A stretch of 64,000 bases of DNA from assembly GCA_031295385.1 (NCBI GenBank), contig JAUMOL010000013.1:62001-126000 (forward strand). The letters run 5' to 3'. Of this stretch, positions 40,857-49,192 are shown piece after piece; the first letter of the stretch is position 1; each line of letters begins with the position of its first letter. Under the pieces are notes generated by a model that worked only from the letters and a program-made list of their open reading frames with translations, had not been told where the DNA came from and did no database searches. The position numbers and the translations under genes were made by a program. Source of the DNA: Collinsella sp. GTDB lineage: Bacteria > Actinomycetota > Coriobacteriia > Coriobacteriales > Coriobacteriaceae.

Positions 40857-41984
40857 ATGAAGGATCTACTTTGTAACATATCGGCTTTTAGGTACTGGCG
40901 TTTGCCTCCTCAAGTCCGCGCTTTGTGTCCGCCGCTTCCACGGCCGGAAGAAGACCGGCAGCGATATGATCTCGTCCGCAACCCGACGGCTGCGGTCGCG
41001 CTCGGTTTTCCGTTGTATACATTGGTTCGGACGAGAAACAAACGGACTTGTCCTGCCAGCATTAGGCAGCGGCTGTTTCTTGGTGAGCTCCCCAGGGAAT
41101 CCGTGCTGGAAACGGAGCATGGGTTTTTGGTTACGTCTCCTCTACTGACGACATTCATCATGTCGCGGCATCTGACGGATCTTCAGCTTCTTTTGGTATT
41201 GGCGGAGATGTGTGGCTTGTTTGCGGTGTGTGCCCTGCCAGCGGCACTTGAGGCGGAGCTTTCGCGTGCAATTGATTCGGGCGCGATTTCGACAACGTTC
41301 GGTTGGGTGCGCTGCCCGTCCGAGGACGGCACCGCCTCAAATTTATGGCGTCGAGACGCTTTGGTTTTGGGCGGAGACCTTGACCGTTTTTGTTCAGATG
41401 TTTGCGGGATGCGTTACGGCAATAGATTTATGGCGGTATCGCAACTCGTTCCATTGGGTGCCGCGTCGCCTTTTGAGGTCGAGGCGTATTTGTTGCTTGG
41501 ACTGCCGCGAGCCCTGGGAGGCGAAGGGTTTTGCGGCATAGAGCTCAATGTCGAAGTGACGTTAAGCACAAGTGCTCGAGCGATTGTGGGAAAGTCCCGT
41601 GTATATATCGACCTACTTCTTTCTTCGCCGGACGGTAGGCGACAGGTGGCCATTGAATGTCAGGGAAAGGCCTCGCACGGACGCGCGGGGGATGGCTTGC
41701 GTGACGCTGACCGCATGACGGCCTTTCAGGCCATGGGCTACGATGTGCTTCTCCTTACACACAGACAGATATCGGATGAGGATAGATTCCGCGCGATCGT
41801 TAAGGCCGTATGCAGGATGCTCGATGCTGAATATCGTGATAAAAGCTCGGATGAGCAAAGGGCTGAGGCATTACTCCGGTCTGAACTATTCATTGACTGG
41901 ACAAAATTGGGAGTAATCGACGGAAAGATGCCCGTTAGACACAAAATGGCTCGATCGTGGACGGCTGCGAATCTAAGTGAGTAG
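40857..41984 (+). CDS. Vsr/DUF559-like putative nuclease gene between two 123-bp elements
   Basis: 375 residues from ATG 40857 (GTG at 40851 is two codons earlier). No clear ribosome site. The N-terminal 240 residues are an unrecognised domain (begins DLLCNISAFRYWRLPPQV). Around 250-300 the sequence reads VYIDLLLSSPDGRRQVAIE, then ECQGKASH, a Vsr/DUF559-like core with Asp, Glu, a polar residue in place of Asp/Gln, and His. It may cut DNA or RNA, or act as an AbiE-like regulator; neither is shown. Its stop is supplied by copy B. The gene sits between copies A and B. Confidence 0.6.
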   Translation: MKDLLCNISAFRYWRLPPQVRALCPPLPRPEEDRQRYDLVRNPTAAVALGFPLYTLVRTRNKRTCPASIRQRLFLGELPRESVLETEHGFLVTSPLLTTFIMSRHLTDLQLLLVLAEMCGLFAVCALPAALEAELSRAIDSGAISTTFGWVRCPSEDGTASNLWRRDALVLGGDLDRFCSDVCGMRYGNRFMAVSQLVPLGAASPFEVEAYLLLGLPRALGGEGFCGIELNVEVTLSTSARAIVGKSRVYIDLLLSSPDGRRQVAIECQGKASHGRAGDGLRDADRMTAFQAMGYDVLLLTHRQISDEDRFRAIVKAVCRMLDAEYRDKSSDEQRAEALLRSELFIDWTKLGVIDGKMPVRHKMARSWTAANLSE

Positions 41985-42095
41985 ACTTTTGGCACTTTGG
42001 CGACCAGGCCGTTTTGCAACAAGTCATTTACCTGCGGCTTTATAAAGCAATATGGGTGGTGTGCTCGGCAAGTTCCAAAAAGTCTACTCATTTAG
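41973..42095. repeat. 123-bp inverted-repeat element, copy B
   Basis: Starts CTAAGTGAGTAGACTTTT and ends with AAAAGTCTACTCATTTAG. The first 50 bases are nearly identical to copy A. As in copy A, its first codons read L-S-E-stop and end the upstream gene. Confidence 0.85.
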
Positions 42096-42161
42096 TTTTT
42101 GACGAGAAGCCGATGCCGAAGGCGGTCCTATTTCAGGGCGTTAACAAGTTCGTGAGGCACG

Positions 42162-42193
42162 AAAAAGGCCCGAACCAATATGGTCCGGGCCTC
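42162..42193 (-). terminator. Terminator of the rubrerythrin gene
   Basis: On the minus strand GGCCCGGACCA and TGGTTCGGGCC form a stem followed by TTTTTC. Confidence 0.8.
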
Positions 42194-42226
42194 ATCAAGC
42201 TAGAGGTTATGTCTCAGGCGGTTGGC

Positions 42227-42787
42227 TTAGCCAAAGTAGCGCTTGAGCAGGCCGGCGAAAGCCTTGCCGTGGCGGGCCTCGTCGCGAGCCATCTCGTGCA
42301 CGGTGTCGTGGATGGCATCGAGGCCAGCGGCCTTGGCGCGCTTAGCAAGATCGGTCTTGCCGGCGGTGGCGCCGTTCTCGGCCTCAACGCGCATCTCGAG
42401 GTTCTTCTTGGTGGAGTCGGTCACGACCTCGCCCAGGAGCTCAGCGAACTTGGCGGCGTGCTCGGCCTCCTCGTGGGCAGCCTTCTCCCAGTACAGGCCG
42501 ATCTCGGGATAGCCCTCGCGATGAGCGACGCGAGCCATGGCCAGGTACATACCGACCTCAGAGCACTCGCCCTCAAAGTTGGCGCGCAGGTCGGCAACGA
42601 TGTCCTCGGAGACGCCCTCCATCTTGGCGACGCCCACGACGTGCTCGGCAGCCCACTCGAGCTGACCCTCCTCCTGCTTCAGGAAGCGAGAACCGGGAAC
42701 GCCGCACTGGGGGCACTTGAAGTCCTCGGGCAGCTGGTCGCCGTCGAACTCTTCCACATAACCGCAAACGGGGCAAACAAACTTCAT
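42227..42787 (-). CDS. Reverse rubrerythrin (rubredoxin then diiron ferritin-like domain)
   Basis: 186 residues. Residues 1-35 are a rubredoxin module (CPVCGY and CPQCGVPG). From about 45 a ferritin-like four-helix domain follows, with metal-binding Glu/His in ANFEGECSEVGMYL, EEAEHAAKF, MRVEAENG and EMARDEARHG. This order is reverse rubrerythrin, an NADH-dependent peroxidase in anaerobes. It protects against hydrogen peroxide and oxygen. The ATG at 42785-42787 has AAAGGATC upstream. Confidence 0.92.
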   Translation of the reverse strand: MKFVCPVCGYVEEFDGDQLPEDFKCPQCGVPGSRFLKQEEGQLEWAAEHVVGVAKMEGVSEDIVADLRANFEGECSEVGMYLAMARVAHREGYPEIGLYWEKAAHEEAEHAAKFAELLGEVVTDSTKKNLEMRVEAENGATAGKTDLAKRAKAAGLDAIHDTVHEMARDEARHGKAFAGLLKRYFG

Positions 42788-43009
42788 GATTCGATCCTTT
42801 CGATCGATGGCGATTGTGCGCTCGTCCGGTCCCGTAAGGGCCCTCTCCGGACGTGCGTCTTGACGAGTCCTATTATCCATAAATGCAACCAAATGTGAAG
42901 CCTATTAGGAATGATTTTTAATAAAACAATTTTGAGATATGAAGATGTTGATTGATTAACGATTGGCAGGCCGTCTTTGACCGCCGCTGAGTACAATCGG
43001 TCGAGCAAA

Positions 43010-43025
43010 TGTTGACCAATCAACA
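43010..43025. promoter_or_regulatory. Operator candidate before the alcohol dehydrogenase
   Basis: TGTTGACCAATCAACA is a palindrome with 6-bp arms and a 4-bp spacer, 19 bp before the start codon. A half-site TGTTGATTGA lies further upstream. Confidence 0.45.
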
Positions 43026-43043
43026 AATAAAGGAGTTTCCTTT

Positions 43044-44264
43044 ATGCATCTAGCCCGTCGTGCCTGGTGCCGAACATATCAGACGGTTTTTCGCATTGCA
43101 TTGCCGATTCTGCCCTATACTGAGCCGCGCATTTTAGAGCATGCCGAGGATGTGCCCGCGGTGCTTCAAAAGCGCTCGATCCAGAAGGTCCTTATCGTGA
43201 CGGATCCCGGCATTGCCCGTCTGGGGCTCACGGCGCCACTCGAGCGTGCGCTTACGGCTCAGGGGATTGGCGTTACGGTCTATGCCGAAACGCGTGCGAA
43301 CCCCACGGTCTCAAACGTGGAGGAAGCTGCGTCCCTGTATCGAGAGAGCGCCTGCCAGGCCATTATCGGCTTTGGCGGTGGCTCGGCCATGGATTGCGCC
43401 AAGGGTGTGGGAGCGCGCATTGCGCAGCCAAACAAACCCATCAACAAAATGCGTGGCCTGCTGCGGATTCATCGTCGCCTGCCGCTGCTTATTGCGGTTC
43501 CCACTACCGCCGGTACGGGAAGCGAAGTCACGCTCGCGGCGGTTATCACCGATGACGAGACGCACTACAAGTACCCCATTAACGACTTTGTGCTCATCCC
43601 GCGTTTTGCGGTCCACGACCCCGAGTTTACGCGCGGTCTGCCCGCTTCTATTACGGGGCAGACGGGCATGGATACCCTGACGCATGCTGTCGAGGCCTTT
43701 ATCGGCCGTAGCACCACGCCCTACACGCGCAAGATGGCGCGTCAGGCGGTCCAGCTCATCCGCGACAATTTGCTCGATGCCTATGAGCATGGCGACGACA
43801 TGCGCGCTCGTCGCAATATGCTTTCGGCGGCGTATAAGGCGGGCGTTGCGTTTACTCGCTCCTATGTCGGATATGTGCATGCCATCGCGCACAGTCTGGG
43901 CGGCAGATACGGAATTCCGCACGGTTTGGCCAACGCGATCATCCTGCCGCATATGCTTCGCGCCTATGGCGAAGCTGCTGCTCCTAAGCTCGCCGATCTT
44001 GCTCGCATGGCGGGCATTGCGCCGGCTACCGCGCAGGACAGTCTTGCGGCCGAGGCCTTTATCGATTGGGTCGACCGCATGAACGCCGCCTTGGGCATAC
44101 CCAAATATGTGACGGGCATTCGCCGCTCCGATATTCCGCAAATGGCGGCCCATGCCGATGCCGAGGCCAATCCCCTGTACCCCGTTCCACTTTTGATGGA
44201 CCGCTCGGAGCTCGAGCATATGTACGAGGTCGTCGCGGGTGGTATGTTTGAGGACGAGAACTAG
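43044..44264 (+). CDS. Iron-containing alcohol dehydrogenase
   Basis: 406 residues. IIGFGGGSAMDCAKGVGA near 107 is the NAD-binding loop. AVPTTAGTGSEVT near 150 is the family motif. Metal ligands are in the D/H stretch MDTLTHAVEAF and HAIAHSLGGRYGIPHG. It reduces an aldehyde to its alcohol, or the reverse, with NAD(P)H. The aldehyde dehydrogenase follows 9 bp after the stop, so the two share an operon. The exact substrate is unknown. Confidence 0.9.
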   Translation: MHLARRAWCRTYQTVFRIALPILPYTEPRILEHAEDVPAVLQKRSIQKVLIVTDPGIARLGLTAPLERALTAQGIGVTVYAETRANPTVSNVEEAASLYRESACQAIIGFGGGSAMDCAKGVGARIAQPNKPINKMRGLLRIHRRLPLLIAVPTTAGTGSEVTLAAVITDDETHYKYPINDFVLIPRFAVHDPEFTRGLPASITGQTGMDTLTHAVEAFIGRSTTPYTRKMARQAVQLIRDNLLDAYEHGDDMRARRNMLSAAYKAGVAFTRSYVGYVHAIAHSLGGRYGIPHGLANAIILPHMLRAYGEAAAPKLADLARMAGIAPATAQDSLAAEAFIDWVDRMNAALGIPKYVTGIRRSDIPQMAAHADAEANPLYPVPLLMDRSELEHMYEVVAGGMFEDEN

Positions 44265-44273
44265 GAGGGTGCC

Positions 44274-45653
44274 ATGAACACCGAGGAAATTGCGCGCATC
44301 GTCGGCGATCAGCGCGCCTACTTTAAGACGCACGCCACGTTTGATGTCGATGCTCGACGTCGCGCGCTCGTGAGTTTACGCGATGCGGTGCGGGCCCACG
44401 AGGCCGATATCGCTCATGCGCTCAAGACCGATTTGGGAAAGTCGCATGACGAGGCCTATATGTGCGAGATTGGCACATCGCTTTCCGAGATTCGACATCA
44501 GATCGCTCACGTGGTTCGATGGAGTCGTCCGCGCCTGCGTCCGTGCGACCTCGCTAACGCCGTGAGCGTGTGCAAAACGCAAACCGTGCCCTATGGCGTC
44601 ACGCTCATCATGGCGCCCTGGAACTATCCGTTTTTGCTGACGCTCGAGCCGCTCGCTGGCGCCCTTGCCGCGGGCAATACCGTGGTCATCAAGCCGAGCG
44701 CCTATGCTCCGGCATCGAGCGCGGTGCTCAGGCAAATCTGTGAAGAGGCATTTGATCCGCGCCTGGTGACGGTTGTCGAGGGCGGGCGCGCCGAGAACGA
44801 AGCGCTGCTCGATGAGCACTGGGACAAGATCTTCTTTACCGGTAGCGTTCCGGTCGGCAAACTCGTTATGGAGCGCGCAAGTAAAAACCTCACGCCTGTG
44901 ACGCTTGAGCTGGGCGGAAAGAGTCCCTGCATCGTGGATGCGACGGCAAACTTGAAGGTTGCGGCACGGCGTATCGCCTTTGGTAAATGGCTCAACGTGG
45001 GGCAGACCTGCGTGGCGCCCGACTACCTGTTGGTCGATGCGCGCGTGCACGACGAGCTGCTGGACCTTATCAAGGAGGAGGCCCGCCGTATGTTTGGCGA
45101 GCATCCGCTCGATAACGAGGACTACGGGCATATCGTCAACGCCAAGCATTTTGCGCGTGCGCGCGGGCTGATCGATCCCGATAAGGTCGTGCTTGGAGGT
45201 ACCGCGCGCGAGACGTCGCTCAAGATCGAGCCGACGATTTTGGACGGCGTGACCCCCGATGACGCCGTGATGCAGGAGGAGATTTTCGGCCCCATCTTGC
45301 CGGTGCTGACGTTTGAGAGCCTAGACGAGGCCGAAGCGTTTATTACGGATCGTCCAACGCCGCTGGCCCTGTATATCTTTAGCCAGGACCGTACGGTTCA
45401 ACAGCGCTTTGTGCGCTACGTGCCCTTTGGCGGCGGCTGCGTCAACGACACCATCATGCACTTGGCTACGAGCCATATGGGCTTTGGCGGCATGGGCGCG
45501 AGCGGTATGGGGCAGTACCATGGCCGCGAGAGCTTCGATACGTTTAGCCACAAGAAGAGCATCGTGAACAAGGCAACCTGGCTGGACGTGCCGTTTCGGT
45601 ATGCGCCCTACGCAAGCTGGAAGCACAAATTCGTGCGCATGTTTGTGCATTAG
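44274..45653 (+). CDS. Aldehyde dehydrogenase
   Basis: 459 residues. MAPWNYPFLLTLEPLAGALA near 114 is the cofactor-fold motif. FFTGSVPVGK near 183 binds the NAD(P) adenosine. LELGGKSPCIV near 208 holds the catalytic Glu. NVGQTCVAPDYLL near 241 holds the catalytic Cys. The length and the C-terminal SHKKSIVNKATWLD region resemble class 3-type (CalB/ALDH3) enzymes. It oxidises an aldehyde to its acid. It is coupled to the alcohol dehydrogenase. Confidence 0.92.
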   Translation: MNTEEIARIVGDQRAYFKTHATFDVDARRRALVSLRDAVRAHEADIAHALKTDLGKSHDEAYMCEIGTSLSEIRHQIAHVVRWSRPRLRPCDLANAVSVCKTQTVPYGVTLIMAPWNYPFLLTLEPLAGALAAGNTVVIKPSAYAPASSAVLRQICEEAFDPRLVTVVEGGRAENEALLDEHWDKIFFTGSVPVGKLVMERASKNLTPVTLELGGKSPCIVDATANLKVAARRIAFGKWLNVGQTCVAPDYLLVDARVHDELLDLIKEEARRMFGEHPLDNEDYGHIVNAKHFARARGLIDPDKVVLGGTARETSLKIEPTILDGVTPDDAVMQEEIFGPILPVLTFESLDEAEAFITDRPTPLALYIFSQDRTVQQRFVRYVPFGGGCVNDTIMHLATSHMGFGGMGASGMGQYHGRESFDTFSHKKSIVNKATWLDVPFRYAPYASWKHKFVRMFVH

Positions 45654-45661
45654 AAAAGGGC

Positions 45662-45700
45662 GCAGGTAATACGAACAAGTGTTCCTATTACCTGCATTTT
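45662..45700 (+). terminator. Hairpin after the aldehyde dehydrogenase
   Basis: GCAGGTAATA and TATTACCTGC are perfect 10-bp arms, followed by ATTTTG. Confidence 0.7.
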
Positions 45701-45722
45701 GCGTTAGACTACTGTTATGGAG

Positions 45723-45931
45723 CACGGATGGGCCAACTCCCTTTAGAAGGGATTTGGTATGAACGTAAGCGATGTTATTTCGTTATTGGCGTTGTTGATT
45801 GCGGCTATCGAACTCGGTCTGTTTATCGGCCGAATGAAATAGCCGCCCCCGCGTAAGCGAAGACGGCCACTTCTCACGATGAAAACGTGTATCGGAGTTG
45901 GCAAGACCCGCGGCAACGGGTGCCATCCGTG
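45723..45931 (+). other. Long-range 5'-3' RNA pairing around the toxin-like ORF
   Basis: The 18-base leader segment CACGGATGGGCCAACTCC (45723-45740) is complementary to GGAGTTGGC (45894-45902) and CCATCCGTG (45923-45931). A hairpin (ACCCG/CGGGT) lies between these two halves. The leader is just upstream of the ribosome site. Such pairing is known in type I toxin mRNAs, where it delays translation. Confidence 0.6.
45759..45842 (+). CDS. Small membrane peptide resembling a holin-like type I toxin (27 aa)
   Basis: 27 residues: a polar N-terminus (MNVSDVIS), a long hydrophobic helix about residues 8-23, then GRMK. AAGGGA stands seven bases before the ATG. Size, charge and form match the putative holin-like toxins (TxpA/BsrG type) that are held in check by an antisense RNA. 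The antisense RNA itself was not identified. A 5'-3' mRNA pairing around the ORF supports the idea. A non-toxin small membrane protein is the alternative. Confidence 0.55.
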   Translation: MNVSDVISLLALLIAAIELGLFIGRMK

Positions 45932-46078
45932 TTCCTATCTTATCTGCAAGCGTTCTGTCGCGCAAGCGTTGAGGCAAACGATTGAAGGACGCAGACAGGA
46001 TGTATTTGTGTCCGCACGGGACCGTAGACTTCTCAATAAGGTTACACACCGGTTTATCCGGCTGTTAGAGGAGCTGCT

Positions 46079-46405
46079 ATGTACGAGCCTTCACGTGTTC
46101 TTCTGTCATTTCACATTGCAGGATTTCAGTATGCCGATGGCGCCTTGGTCCTGGGCGATCTTAAAGCGGGCGATAAACTGACGCTGTGTGCCGAGCGCGA
46201 TAATCCCCATGACCCCGAGGCAGTTGCGATTTACTATGGCAAGACCAAACTTGGCTACGTTCCGGGAAACGAGGTCGGCCCACTGTCCTTGATGATGTAT
46301 TACGGCCACGAGGACGTATTTGAGGCCCGTGTGCAACAGGTTGCCCCCGAGCGCAGCCCGTGGCATCAGGTGCGCGTTGGGCTCTACGTGGTGGATGCTC
46401 GCTAG
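46079..46405 (+). CDS. Stand-alone HIRAN-domain protein
   Basis: 108 residues. LLSFHIAGFQYADGALVLGDL, AERDNPHDPEAVAIYY and KLGYVPGNEVGPLSLMM are the HIRAN signature (a DNA 3'-end-binding fold). HIRAN domains are usually fused to helicases or nucleases; here it is alone. It may sense damaged DNA ends. It precedes a small acidic protein and a phosphoesterase in the same direction. Confidence 0.85.
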   Translation: MYEPSRVLLSFHIAGFQYADGALVLGDLKAGDKLTLCAERDNPHDPEAVAIYYGKTKLGYVPGNEVGPLSLMMYYGHEDVFEARVQQVAPERSPWHQVRVGLYVVDAR

Positions 46406-46423
46406 TCGGCAATGGAGGCTGCC

Positions 46424-46603
46424 ATGTTTGATGACGATGACCTGTTTGATCTGGCAGATGATCCGTTTGAGTGGGATGTGCTACTCGATGACGATGAGCT
46501 GGAACAGGACCGTAAGATGCGGCAGGACAAGAAAACTCAGGGTGACGCTTCGAAAAAGCAAGACAAGCGCCGCCGCGGACTGTTCGGCGGGCTCTTTGGA
46601 TAA
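46424..46603 (+). CDS. Small bipolar charged protein (59 aa)
   Basis: The N-terminal half is very acidic (FDDDDLFDLADDPFEWD). The C-terminal half is basic (QDKRRRGLFGGLFG). GGAGG precedes the ATG at 46424. It lies 18 bp after the HIRAN gene and may be co-transcribed. Function is unknown; it could be a disordered adaptor. Confidence 0.6.
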   Translation: MFDDDDLFDLADDPFEWDVLLDDDELEQDRKMRQDKKTQGDASKKQDKRRRGLFGGLFG

Positions 46604-46669
46604 CCGCCGCATCGCTACGTCTGTATACTTAGCACGAGTTGAACACGTTGCGAAATGAGGGCATAGACG

Positions 46670-47215
46670 ATGATGTGGTTTACCGCCGACCTGCACCTGG
46701 GCGATACGAATATCTTGCACGACATGGACCGGCCGTTTGACTCGGTCGAGGAGATGAACCGCAAGGTCATCGATGCCATCAATGAGTGCGTGGCTGCGGA
46801 CGACCGCCTCTATATTCTGGGTGACTTTACCTATCGTTTGCCCCTGGCGGAGGCGGTGCGCCTGCGCGAGCGTATCGAATGCCAGAACGTGACGCTCATC
46901 CGCGGTAACCATGACGGCGACTGGGAAGATTCCGACGTACCGCAGATTTGGGAAGACGTGCGCGATTACCTGGAGATTGCTCCCGGCTATGCCAAGGGCC
47001 ATCGTCTGGTTATGAGCCACTACCCCATGCTCAGCTGGAACGGCAAGGCACGTGGCGCCATTATGCTGCATGGGCATATCCACAGCAGGGGTGACCGCGC
47101 CAACGCACGCAACCGCGATCGCGAGCGCCCTATCTTTCGCTACGATGTCGGTCTCGATGCCAACGATTACAAGCCCGTAAGCCGCGATCAGATTCTTAGC
47201 TTCTTTGGGTTATAG
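46670..47215 (+). CDS. Calcineurin-like metallophosphoesterase
   Basis: 181 residues. The five motifs are TADLHLGD, ILGDFTY, RGNHDGDW, MSHYPM and LHGHIHSRGD. These coordinate two metals and hydrolyse a phosphoester. The small size is typical of the YfcE/YmdB-distant bacterial phosphoesterases; substrate unknown. The ATGATG start follows a GAGGGC region. A GGGACAG repeat begins right after the stop. Confidence 0.88.
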   Translation: MMWFTADLHLGDTNILHDMDRPFDSVEEMNRKVIDAINECVAADDRLYILGDFTYRLPLAEAVRLRERIECQNVTLIRGNHDGDWEDSDVPQIWEDVRDYLEIAPGYAKGHRLVMSHYPMLSWNGKARGAIMLHGHIHSRGDRANARNRDRERPIFRYDVGLDANDYKPVSRDQILSFFGL

Positions 47216-47268
47216 GGCGCCAGAGCCACCACAAAGGGGACAGGCACCTTTGTGGTGGTTCTGGCGCC
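47216..47268. repeat. GGGACAG repeat with CCACCACAAAGG arms
   Basis: GGCGCCAGA plus CCACCACAAAGG pair with CCTTTGTGGTGG plus TCTGGCGCC, around GGACAGGCA. It starts one base after the phosphoesterase stop. Same subfamily as the element at 12987. Confidence 0.8.
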
Positions 47269-47355
47269 GTTGCCATTATGGCGGCGGCGCCTTTTTTGTC
47301 CGCGCGGCGCGGTAGAGTGTAGCCGGTTGATATTTGCGTCCATCGAGGAGCTGCT

Positions 47356-49113
47356 ATGAACGAGATCAAGTGCCCGCATTGCGGCGAAGTTTTTAAGGTC
47401 GATGCGTCCGGCTATGCGGATATCGTCAAGCAAGTGCGCGATGCCGAGTTCTCGCGCGATCTTGATGAGCGCGTAGCGGCGGCTCGACGCGAGGGCGAGC
47501 AGGCGCTGGAGCTTGAGCGTTCGCGTTCGGCGTCTGCCCTGCAGGAGGCGGAGTCTCAACGCGACGCTCAGCTCGTTGAGCAGAAGAACGCTGCGGCGCA
47601 GGAGTTGGCACAAGAGGTTGCCAAGCGCGATGCTGAGCTTGCCGAGCTGCGCGCCAAGCTCGAGGGCGCTGCCGCAGAGCGCGAGAGTGCAAGCCAGCGC
47701 GCGGCGGTTGAGGCCCGCGCCGATGCTCAAAAGGAGAATGCCGAGCTGCAGCGCGAGATCGACAACCTGCGTGCGCAGCTGGGGCGCAAGGATGACGAAG
47801 CCAAACTCGCCGAGGCGGCGGTGCGCAATGCCGCTCAAAACGACCTGTCCGCCCGCGACGCTCAGATTGCCGAATTGCAGGCAAAGCTCTCCGCGGCGGA
47901 TAAAGCCCAGGAGATGGCGCTTGCCGCCGCTGCGGCTGAGTCGAAACGCGAACTCGATGCCGCTCGCAGCGAGGCCGAGCGCGCGCTTGCTGACTATCGA
48001 GTGAAGGTACAGGAGAAGTTTTCCGCCGCAAAGACTCAGTCCATGCGCGAGGCCGAGGGCCTTCGTGCACAGCTTCGTGAGCAAGAACTTTCTGCAAAAA
48101 TGGAGCTATCGAAGGCGGTCGCCGCGGCGGAACGAGAGCGCGATGAGGCACGTGCCAAGCTGACGAGCGAGCTGGCGGTGCGCGATTCTCGCGAGGAGCA
48201 AGCCAAGGCGGCACACGAGCTCGAGCTTGCGCAGGCCAAGCGCGCGAGCGATGACCTGATTCGCTACAAGGATGAAGAGATTGAGCGCCTTAAGGACATG
48301 AAGGTCCGCCTGTCCACCAAGATGGTGGGCGAGTCGCTCGAGCAGCACTGCGAGACCGAGTTTAACCGTCTGCGCATGACGGCGTTTCCTAACGCGTACT
48401 TCGAGAAAGATAACGATGCGTCCGAGGGTACCAAGGGCGACTTTATCTTCCGCGAGTGCGACGCGAGCGGCAACGAGGTCATTTCGATTATGTTCGAGAT
48501 GAAAAACGAGAACGACGAGACTGCGACCAAGCACAAAAACGAGGACTTCTTTAAGAAACTCGATCACGATCGTCGCCAGAAAGGTTGTGAGTACGCGGTG
48601 CTCTGCACCCTGCTGGAGCCCGAGAGCGAGCTCTATAACGCAGGGATAGTCGACGTGAGCTATCGCTACGAGAAGATGTACGTGATCCGTCCGCAGTTTT
48701 TCATTCCCATGATTACGCTGCTGCGCAACGCCGCCATGGGTTCGCTGCGCTATAAGCAGGAGCTAGCGGAGTACAAGCAGCAGAATATCGACGTCACGAA
48801 CTTCGAAGCCAAGATGGAAAAGTTCAAGAATGATTTCGGTCGCAACTACGAGATCGCGAGCCGCAAGTTCCAAACGGCGATCGATGAGATCGACAAGACG
48901 ATTAGCCACCTGCAGAAAACCAAGGAGGCGTTGCTGTCCTCCGAGAACAATCTGCGCCTAGCCAACAAGAAGGCGGACGATCTTACCATTCGCAAGCTCA
49001 CGTGGGGCAACAAGACCATGAAGGCCGCGTTTGACGAGGCGCGCGGGGCTGCGACAGAGACAAACGATGAGCCAGCCGAGGCGGATTCGTATGAGGTCGA
49101 GGGTGCCGAGTAA
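47356..49113 (+). CDS. DUF2130 coiled-coil protein
   Basis: 585 residues. An N-terminal zinc-knuckle motif CPHCGEVF is followed by a very long charged coiled coil (about 30-310). A globular DUF2130 domain spans about 320-480 (LSTKMVGESLEQHCETEFNR, KGDFIFRECD, EMKNENDETATKHKNEDFFKKL). DUF2130 is related to restriction-type nuclease folds. The C-terminus is again helical. Its cellular role is unknown; it may be a chromosome or phage-related structural protein. Confidence 0.85.
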   Translation: MNEIKCPHCGEVFKVDASGYADIVKQVRDAEFSRDLDERVAAARREGEQALELERSRSASALQEAESQRDAQLVEQKNAAAQELAQEVAKRDAELAELRAKLEGAAAERESASQRAAVEARADAQKENAELQREIDNLRAQLGRKDDEAKLAEAAVRNAAQNDLSARDAQIAELQAKLSAADKAQEMALAAAAAESKRELDAARSEAERALADYRVKVQEKFSAAKTQSMREAEGLRAQLREQELSAKMELSKAVAAAERERDEARAKLTSELAVRDSREEQAKAAHELELAQAKRASDDLIRYKDEEIERLKDMKVRLSTKMVGESLEQHCETEFNRLRMTAFPNAYFEKDNDASEGTKGDFIFRECDASGNEVISIMFEMKNENDETATKHKNEDFFKKLDHDRRQKGCEYAVLCTLLEPESELYNAGIVDVSYRYEKMYVIRPQFFIPMITLLRNAAMGSLRYKQELAEYKQQNIDVTNFEAKMEKFKNDFGRNYEIASRKFQTAIDEIDKTISHLQKTKEALLSSENNLRLANKKADDLTIRKLTWGNKTMKAAFDEARGAATETNDEPAEADSYEVEGAE

Positions 49114-49130
49114 GGCATAGCGTATAGCGC

Positions 49131-49175
49131 AAAAGCGGGGCCGCTGGCGATGTTGCCAGCGGCCCCGCTTCGTTT
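49131..49175. terminator. Bidirectional terminator
   Basis: AAGCGGGGCCGCTGGC and GCCAGCGGCCCCGCTT form a 16-bp stem between two convergent genes. Confidence 0.9.
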
Positions 49176-49192
49176 CGTTCCAGTATGTTCGG

